Source: Terriglobales bacterium (GTDB lineage: Bacteria > Acidobacteriota > Terriglobia > Terriglobales > Acidobacteriaceae). Taken from it: DNA of 64,000 nt. A model generated the notes under the pieces. The model saw only the letters and a list, made by a program, of their open reading frames with translations, did no database searches and was not told the DNA's origin. Below, one piece after another: positions 59,142 to 64,000 of this stretch. The stretch's first letter is position 1, and each line of letters begins with the position of its first letter. Where the stretch lies: positions 62,001 to 126,000 of the forward strand of contig DATMXP010000040.1 of assembly GCA_035561515.1 (NCBI GenBank), written 5' to 3'. Made by a program: the position numbers and the translations under genes.

Positions 59142-60185
59142 TCAGCCGCGACGAAGCTGCTTTGATACGTGCTCAGCGATGAGTTTCCCGTGAAATCGTC
59201 CGTTCTCGATGAAGATCTCGTTGGTGCGGGAGCCGGCCACAATTACGCCAGCCACGTAGATACCTGGCACATTGCTCTCCAGCGTTTCCGGATCGCATAC
59301 GGGACGGCACTGGTCTTTCGTCAACTCGAGCCCGAACCGCCGCAGAAGGTCGTAGTCCGGATGGTATCCGACGAGCGCGAACACGAAATCGTTCGCCAGA
59401 GTCACTTCGCCATCCGGGGTCTTGAGGACTACCGCCTCCGGAAGTATCTCCTTCACCGTGCTGCCAAAGTACGACTTGATCTCGCCGCTCTTGAGGCGGT
59501 TCTCGATGTCCGGCTTGACCCAGTACTTCACGTGGGAATGAATCCCCGATCCACGATGCACGAGAGTCACTCTCGCGCCGTGACGATACAGTTCCAGGGC
59601 TGCGATGGCCGCTGAGTTCTTCGCCCCTATCACCACTACATCACTGTCGTAGTACGGATGAGGCTCCTTGTAGTAGTGCATCACCTTGGGCAGGTCCTCG
59701 CCCGGACACCCCAGGTAATTCGGTAAATCGTAGTAGCCTGTCGCGAGCACCATCTTGCGGGTGTGATATGTCTGCGCAAATCCATGGAGATCCGTGGTAC
59801 TCACGGCGAAGTGGCCATCTTTGCCGCTCAGTTTCGTCACGGTCTCGTACTGCCGAACCTGCAGCTGATAGTGCGCCGTCACTTTGCGGTAGTACTCGAG
59901 CGCTTCTGACCGGGTGGGCTTCTGGTTGTTCTGCGTCGAAAACGGAACCTCGCCGATCTCCAGCAGTTCCGGCGTGGTAAAGAACGTCATATTCGTAGGG
60001 TAGTTGAACAACGAGTTCACCACACAGCCCTTGTCGATATTCAGGACCGCCAGCTTCCGCTTCCGCGCTTCGATCGCCGTCGCCAGGCCGCTCGGCCCTG
60101 CGCCCACGATGATCAGGTCCCATCGAATGCTGTGCGCCGACAACTGCTCCGGTTTCGGCTCTGTGACTTTTTCAGTGTCTTGCAT
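59142..60185 (-). CDS. YpdA/Bdr-type FAD disulfide reductase
   Basis: The 347-residue protein has the FAD motif DLIIVGAGPSGLATAIEARK near residue 23 and the NADPH motif DVVVIGAKNSAAIAALELYR near 187. YpdA reduces bacilliredoxins or bacillithiol disulfide in Firmicutes; other lineages with bacillithiol, including Acidobacteria, carry homologues. It lacks the CxxC of thioredoxin reductase. The start at 60185 is chosen because the longer reading is not family-like. The electron acceptor is inferred, not shown. Confidence 0.86.
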   Translation of the reverse strand: MQDTEKVTEPKPEQLSAHSIRWDLIIVGAGPSGLATAIEARKRKLAVLNIDKGCVVNSLFNYPTNMTFFTTPELLEIGEVPFSTQNNQKPTRSEALEYYRKVTAHYQLQVRQYETVTKLSGKDGHFAVSTTDLHGFAQTYHTRKMVLATGYYDLPNYLGCPGEDLPKVMHYYKEPHPYYDSDVVVIGAKNSAAIAALELYRHGARVTLVHRGSGIHSHVKYWVKPDIENRLKSGEIKSYFGSTVKEILPEAVVLKTPDGEVTLANDFVFALVGYHPDYDLLRRFGLELTKDQCRPVCDPETLESNVPGIYVAGVIVAGSRTNEIFIENGRFHGKLIAEHVSKQLRRG

Positions 60186-60424
60186 TAACAGTAATGTACC
60201 AGCCCCCTGCCCAATTCTTCGATGAATCCAGTGCAAACCGCAGAAGTATGCAATGTAGGCATCCACCAGTCGCAAGCAGACGAATCACCGTGGCATGTGA
60301 TTTTCGTGATCGTGCTCTAACATTCGCAAGCACCAAATTCGCGACACGCATCTCGCGCGTTACACGGGCCATCGAACCTCACCAGATGGGGTCAACACTC
60401 CACACGACATACAAGGGAGTTTAT

Positions 60425-60892
60425 ATGCTGGGAGGAAAGAAACTCTGGGCTCTGCTGCTGTGTGCCTGCTTCGTCTTCATCGCTGCCATGCCGGCGATGG
60501 CAGCCGATCCGCAAGTCACCGCTGACGATCTGAAGGGCATCAGTCCGCAGAGACACCGCTACATTTTCTCGGTACTTGGGGGAGCTGCTGTGGGCGCAGG
60601 CATCGGCGTTCTGCTCAGCGGCGGGAACGATATCACCAAGGGGCTGATGGTTGGAGCAGGCGGAATGTCCGCTTTTTACATGCACACGCATCGTCGCGAC
60701 AACCTCGGTGGCTGGCGCAATTTCGCTCAGATGGCTTCGTACAGCGCGCTTGGCGGAGGCCTAGGCTGGACTCTGTGTGGCTGCGACGACGGACTGGTCG
60801 CCGGAACACTCATCGGCGGCGGTGCTACCGCCGCGTGGCTCGCGTCGCATCCGCGCCGTACATCGCGAACGGCATCCAACCCTCAACCGTAA
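60425..60892 (+). CDS. Secreted glycine-zipper protein
   Basis: The 155-residue protein has a signal peptide (KLWALLLCACFVFIAAMPAM) and repeated glycine-zipper stretches (FSVLGGAAVGAGIGVLLSGG near residue 50, ALGGGLGWTLCGCDDGLVAG near 107). Such proteins insert in or associate with the outer membrane. GGGAG lies 5 bases before the ATG, much better than the earlier in-frame starts. No specific family. Confidence 0.72.
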   Translation: MLGGKKLWALLLCACFVFIAAMPAMAADPQVTADDLKGISPQRHRYIFSVLGGAAVGAGIGVLLSGGNDITKGLMVGAGGMSAFYMHTHRRDNLGGWRNFAQMASYSALGGGLGWTLCGCDDGLVAGTLIGGGATAAWLASHPRRTSRTASNPQP

Positions 60893-60900
60893 TCAACCAA

Positions 60901-60931
60901 AACAAAAACCGGCTCCGTTCAAGGAGCCGGT
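60901..60931 (-). terminator. Terminator after the lytic transglycosylase gene
   Basis: ACCGGCTCC, a GTTCAA loop and GGAGCCGGT form a 9-bp stem; on the minus strand it is followed by TTTTGTTTTGG. Confidence 0.82.
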
Positions 60932-60947
60932 CCACTCACCTTTTTTC

Positions 60948-63302
60948 CTACTGATTACTGGCAATTTCCTTCGAGTAGAGCTTCTTGTACACGCTTGCGT
61001 TCCGCATGATGGCCTGCACGTACTCGCGGGTTTCCGTAAAAGGGATCGACTCCACAAACTCCTGCGGGTCCCGGTAGGTACCGTCGGCCAGCCAGCTCTC
61101 CACGCGGGTCGAACCAGCATTGTAGGCGGCGAGCGCGTACTCCGGAGTGCCGTTGAACTTCTCCAGCAGGTGTTTGAAGTAGCGGGTCCCCAACTGCATG
61201 TTCGTGTGCGGCGTAAGCAGCAGTGCCGGCTGGAATCCGCGCAGCTTCGTTTCCTTAGCCAACTGACGTCCTGTATCAGGCAGCACTTGCATTAATCCGA
61301 GCGCATTCGCCCGCGAAATCGCTCCCGGGTTGAACTCCGATTCTTGCCGAATCAAGGACGCGACCAGATAGGGGTCTAGCTCATTCGCTTCGCTGTACCT
61401 CTTCAAGTCCGACCAGAACGGACGCGGGAAAAGCGTCTCCCAGTAGTTGCGCGGCAGAGCCGAATAATCCAGCGCAAAGTACGACGGCACCGCTCGTTTC
61501 ATGTAGTTCAAGGCACGATGATACCCGCCACTCTCCTGGTACAACCGCGCGATTTCTCCAGCTCTCCAGTCAGTGCTGTCCCCTGCACTAGCACGCTGTA
61601 TCTCTTTCACGGCGAAGTCAAACAACCCGCAGTTCTCCAGCAGGCGTGCTTTCTGGACTCGCAGATCGTCTTCCGGAGCTTCTTCGAATTCACCCGGAAC
61701 CGCCTTCAGCGGTGGGACGTGGTCAAGTAACGGGTCGTGTGCAACTGTGCCCGTACCCAGCAACTGCATCCGATCACGCGCCCGATCCGCATAGTAGTAG
61801 TTCGGATATCGTTCGGTAATTTTCTTGTAGAACGCGCGTGCCAGGGCCGGGTCCTTCTTCTCCTCCGCCATCCGCCCACGCCAATACATCGCCGCCGGAA
61901 CCTCGGCGGAATCAGGGTATCGCGCAATTTGGCTCTCGAAGGCCTCCGTTGCTGCATCAGTCCTTCCCTGGCGGAAGTCTAACCATGCGGCCTTCCAATG
62001 TGCGTAATGCCCCCACCTGCCTTTAGGAAAGCGCTGGTCGATCTCCCGGTAGAAGTCGATTGCGCGGTCGTAGTTCTTCTTCAGCAGGTACATGTTCCCC
62101 GCTGACAGCAGCGACTGCTCGAAATATCCGCTTGTGGGAGCTGCCTGCCTCAACTGATTGATGAGGTCATTGAATTGCCCCTCATCGTCTGCATCGCGTG
62201 CTAATCCGATGAGGAACCACAACTTTTGCGCATTCGCATCTCCGCTCACCTGCAACGCTGCCAGAGCCTGCTTTGCGTCCTTCACCTCGCCGCTACGATA
62301 ATCGGCGATTCCAGCCGCAACCATCAACGAGTCGCGTTGTGCAGCCGTTGGAGCAGTATTGACCAGGTCGCGATATTCCGCCGCGGCGTCGCGATAACGC
62401 CTGCCCTGCGCAAGTACGTCCGCTCGGATCTTTCGTTCGGAGTATCCCGCCGTGAGTCCTCCCAGGCTGCTCAAGTCTGCGCCGGCTTGTGAGGCCTCGC
62501 TCGCCAGCGGCATCGAATAATACACACGCCGCAACGCCTCAATGGCCTTTTGAGAATCCCCCATTTTCATGTAGGCGCGGCCGAGATTGAATTCCAGGTC
62601 CGAGCGCGGCGGATTCCGGTACTTCAGTGCCGTGGAAATTGCAGCCTGCGCGTTGTCAGTCGCGAACAATGCGTTCGCATACATCACGCCGGCATCCCGG
62701 GCGAGAATCGAGTTCCCGTATTTCGTTTGGAAATCCGCGAGTTGCTTGATCGCTCCGTCTCTGTCGCCTGAGCCACTTAAAGCTACCGCCGTGTAGTACG
62801 ACACGTAATCGCCAAGATCGCCTGCCCTCAACGCTGCTTTCTTGAGATGTGGAAGCGCTCGCACGTAGTCGTTGTCGAGGATGCGCGCGTAACCAAGAAC
62901 CAGGTTGGCCATCGCGCCTTCATCGGTTGCCGAATGTTTCTGCGCGTAGGCTTCCACTCCCGCGTAAGCCTGCGGGGTGCGGTTTTCGAGCAACTGCTTC
63001 GCCATGGGCTTGAGTGTGCTCGACGCAACAAAGGCCCGATTCATTCGCTGCATCCGGCGCAGTTCCGCCGCGGTCAGCTTTCGCTTTCTTTTTTTCGCTT
63101 TCTTCTTACTTGTGGGTCTCTTGGACTTGATCGTTGTTGCGGATTTTTTGGATGTCGCCGTGGTAACGCTCTTCTTCGCGGATGAAGGCGCTTTTTTCTT
63201 CGTCTGTGATAACAGCAAAATCGGCGAACTAATCACCGAAAAAAGCAGGACAAATGCAGCAATGGACCGGATACTCACAGTCCTTAGTTTAACGTGATTC
63301 AA
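60948..63302 (-). CDS. Slt-type lytic transglycosylase with TPR-like repeats
   Basis: The 784-residue protein has a hydrophobic signal (SIAAFVLLFSVISSPILLL), a striking lysine-rich stretch at residues 34-84 (KRPTSKKKAKKRKRKLTAAE), then about 500 residues of helical TPR-type repeats and the C-terminal goose-lysozyme-like SLT domain: SLIRQESEFNPGAISRANAL near 652 with the catalytic Glu, GLMQVLPDTGRQLA and AYNAGSTRVESW. It cleaves peptidoglycan with anhydro-muramic acid formation. The start is a TTG overlapping the TGA of the upstream gene (TTGA). The lysine region is unusual. Confidence 0.9.
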   Translation of the reverse strand: MNHVKLRTVSIRSIAAFVLLFSVISSPILLLSQTKKKAPSSAKKSVTTATSKKSATTIKSKRPTSKKKAKKRKRKLTAAELRRMQRMNRAFVASSTLKPMAKQLLENRTPQAYAGVEAYAQKHSATDEGAMANLVLGYARILDNDYVRALPHLKKAALRAGDLGDYVSYYTAVALSGSGDRDGAIKQLADFQTKYGNSILARDAGVMYANALFATDNAQAAISTALKYRNPPRSDLEFNLGRAYMKMGDSQKAIEALRRVYYSMPLASEASQAGADLSSLGGLTAGYSERKIRADVLAQGRRYRDAAAEYRDLVNTAPTAAQRDSLMVAAGIADYRSGEVKDAKQALAALQVSGDANAQKLWFLIGLARDADDEGQFNDLINQLRQAAPTSGYFEQSLLSAGNMYLLKKNYDRAIDFYREIDQRFPKGRWGHYAHWKAAWLDFRQGRTDAATEAFESQIARYPDSAEVPAAMYWRGRMAEEKKDPALARAFYKKITERYPNYYYADRARDRMQLLGTGTVAHDPLLDHVPPLKAVPGEFEEAPEDDLRVQKARLLENCGLFDFAVKEIQRASAGDSTDWRAGEIARLYQESGGYHRALNYMKRAVPSYFALDYSALPRNYWETLFPRPFWSDLKRYSEANELDPYLVASLIRQESEFNPGAISRANALGLMQVLPDTGRQLAKETKLRGFQPALLLTPHTNMQLGTRYFKHLLEKFNGTPEYALAAYNAGSTRVESWLADGTYRDPQEFVESIPFTETREYVQAIMRNASVYKKLYSKEIASNQ

Positions 63303-64000
63303 CGCGGAAAGTTTTCACCCAGCAGCGCCGGATTGTTGTCGGCGAGGATACGTATGAGTTCCTGATTGAAATAGTCGCCGTCCTTCGCCTTGGTGTTGCC
63401 ATAACGCTTGTCATAGCTCGCTCGGCTCTTCTCGATATCTTCGCGGAGGCGCTCGTACAGATCGCTGTTCTGGCGACCTTCGGTGACCTTGGCCTGGTTG
63501 TACAGCTTGATTTCGTCCACCAGCAATTTTGCGAAACGCTTCGCCTTTTTGTGCAGTTCTTCCTCGCCGGCCGGAACCGCCACCGGCGCAGCCTGGGGCG
63601 CCAGTTCAGAATTCACCGCACCGCTCTGAGTTTCGGAAACTGCCGTAACTGTGGACGGCGAGGCTGGCTGGAATGCCTCGCGGTCCGATTCCCGCCGCAA
63701 CGGGTGCATTGGCGCTGGAGCCGATACGGTCGAGGGAGATACGCCTGCCGCTGCCGCCATAGCTGCCGTACTTTCGGAGAGTGGAGCGCCAGTAACCTTC
63801 CGCGTCGCGAACACCTCAAGCCAGAGGCCCGCCACTCGGACCATCGCCTCAATCGCGGCTCGATCCATGCGATGATCGGAAGTGCCTCCATCGGCGTAGA
63901 CGATGGCCACGACCTTCTCACGAACGGTCAGCGGCAACACCATGCAAGTCTCCACCGGCGCGCCGAAGCGCTCCTCGAAGTCCATCGTGAACTCCGACGC
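63299..64000 (-). CDS. Protein of unknown function with GAF-like N-terminal part, cut by right edge
   Basis: At least 234 residues are visible and the frame stays open to the window edge, so the true start lies outside. A segment PVETCMVLPLTVREKVVAIV resembles the end of a GAF domain. Then comes a Pro/Ser/Ala-rich linker of about 60 residues and a helical C-terminal domain (RFAKLLVDEIKLYNQAKVTE, then YERLREDIEKSRASYDKR). The gene is coupled to the lytic transglycosylase by a TTGA overlap. No function is assigned. Confidence 0.65.
   Translation of the reverse strand, partial: ASEFTMDFEERFGAPVETCMVLPLTVREKVVAIVYADGGTSDHRMDRAAIEAMVRVAGLWLEVFATRKVTGAPLSESTAAMAAAAGVSPSTVSAPAPMHPLRRESDREAFQPASPSTVTAVSETQSGAVNSELAPQAAPVAVPAGEEELHKKAKRFAKLLVDEIKLYNQAKVTEGRQNSDLYERLREDIEKSRASYDKRYGNTKAKDGDYFNQELIRILADNNPALLGENFPR

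Overview
The window looks like a chromosomal segment of an Acidobacteriota bacterium of the Terriglobia/Koribacter type. This is inferred from the lineage-style gene set (PEP-CTERM secreted proteins, GH125, DUF4126, an omega subunit and an Hfq-like protein of unusual sequence), the moderately high GC content and the many small dispersed hairpin repeats. No rRNA, tRNA, insertion sequence, integrase or CRISPR array was seen. Most of the window is core or housekeeping DNA; the clearest accessory region lies at about 35.0-37.4 kb.

Layout. 0-5.3 kb (minus): end of a secreted protein, a DehI-like dehalogenase, the translation operon rpsP-khpA-rimM-trmD-rplS, a STAS anti-sigma antagonist, an Mpo1-like membrane protein and a 37-residue membrane peptide. 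5.4-11.7 kb: purE-purK, a divergent pair of Tat-type exported enzymes (GH125 mannosidase and a CrtI-like oxidoreductase) and ffh. 11.8-17 kb: manganese catalase divergent from a peroxiredoxin-like protein, an ACS-type MFS transporter and an M61 peptidase. 17.1-19.5 kb: tmk, holB and an Hfq-like protein with a long N-terminal extension. 19.7-28.6 kb: a CHRD/PEP-CTERM protein, YdeI-like protein, lipid-type ABC exporter, the yicC-gmk-rpoZ-coaBC run, an EVE protein, a GAF-PP2C phosphatase and small membrane proteins. 28.6-34.9 kb (minus): M24 peptidase, AlkD-like glycosylase, POT-like MFS, YggU/YggS, PEP-CTERM and PEGA proteins.

35.0-37.4 kb is a repeat-rich, visibly more AT-rich island. It carries three tightly overlapping genes: a HigB/RelE-like toxin, an XRE antitoxin with a long C-terminal tail, and a 121-residue DUF3467-like partner. 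A palindrome abuts the toxin start codon. This is my best candidate for an under-described system.

37.5-50.5 kb: a secreted orphan, a YCII protein, a cold-shock gene behind a region with a G-tract and three similar AT-rich motifs, an 871-residue HEAT-like protein of unknown function, a D-2-hydroxyacid dehydrogenase overlapping gpmI, enolase and a second GAF-PP2C phosphatase. 50.6-57.5 kb: DUF47-PiT phosphate uptake pair, a RibBA fusion whose RibA half has lost key motifs, a MerR regulator with a 19-bp palindrome in its upstream region, a pyruvoyl-dependent arginine decarboxylase, small cysteine-rich proteins and treZ. 57.6-64 kb: a GH99-like lipoprotein, DUF2721, a YpdA/Bdr-type reductase, a glycine-zipper protein, an Slt-type lytic transglycosylase with a lysine-rich N-terminus, and a gene cut by the right edge.

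Themes: several genes (purE, ffh, tmk) have a -10-like hexamer only 6-8 bases before the start codon and no Shine-Dalgarno, suggesting leaderless transcripts, while others have strong ribosome binding sites. Two GAF-SpoIIE phosphatases and one STAS protein are scattered parts of partner-switching regulation; no cognate anti-sigma kinase is present here.
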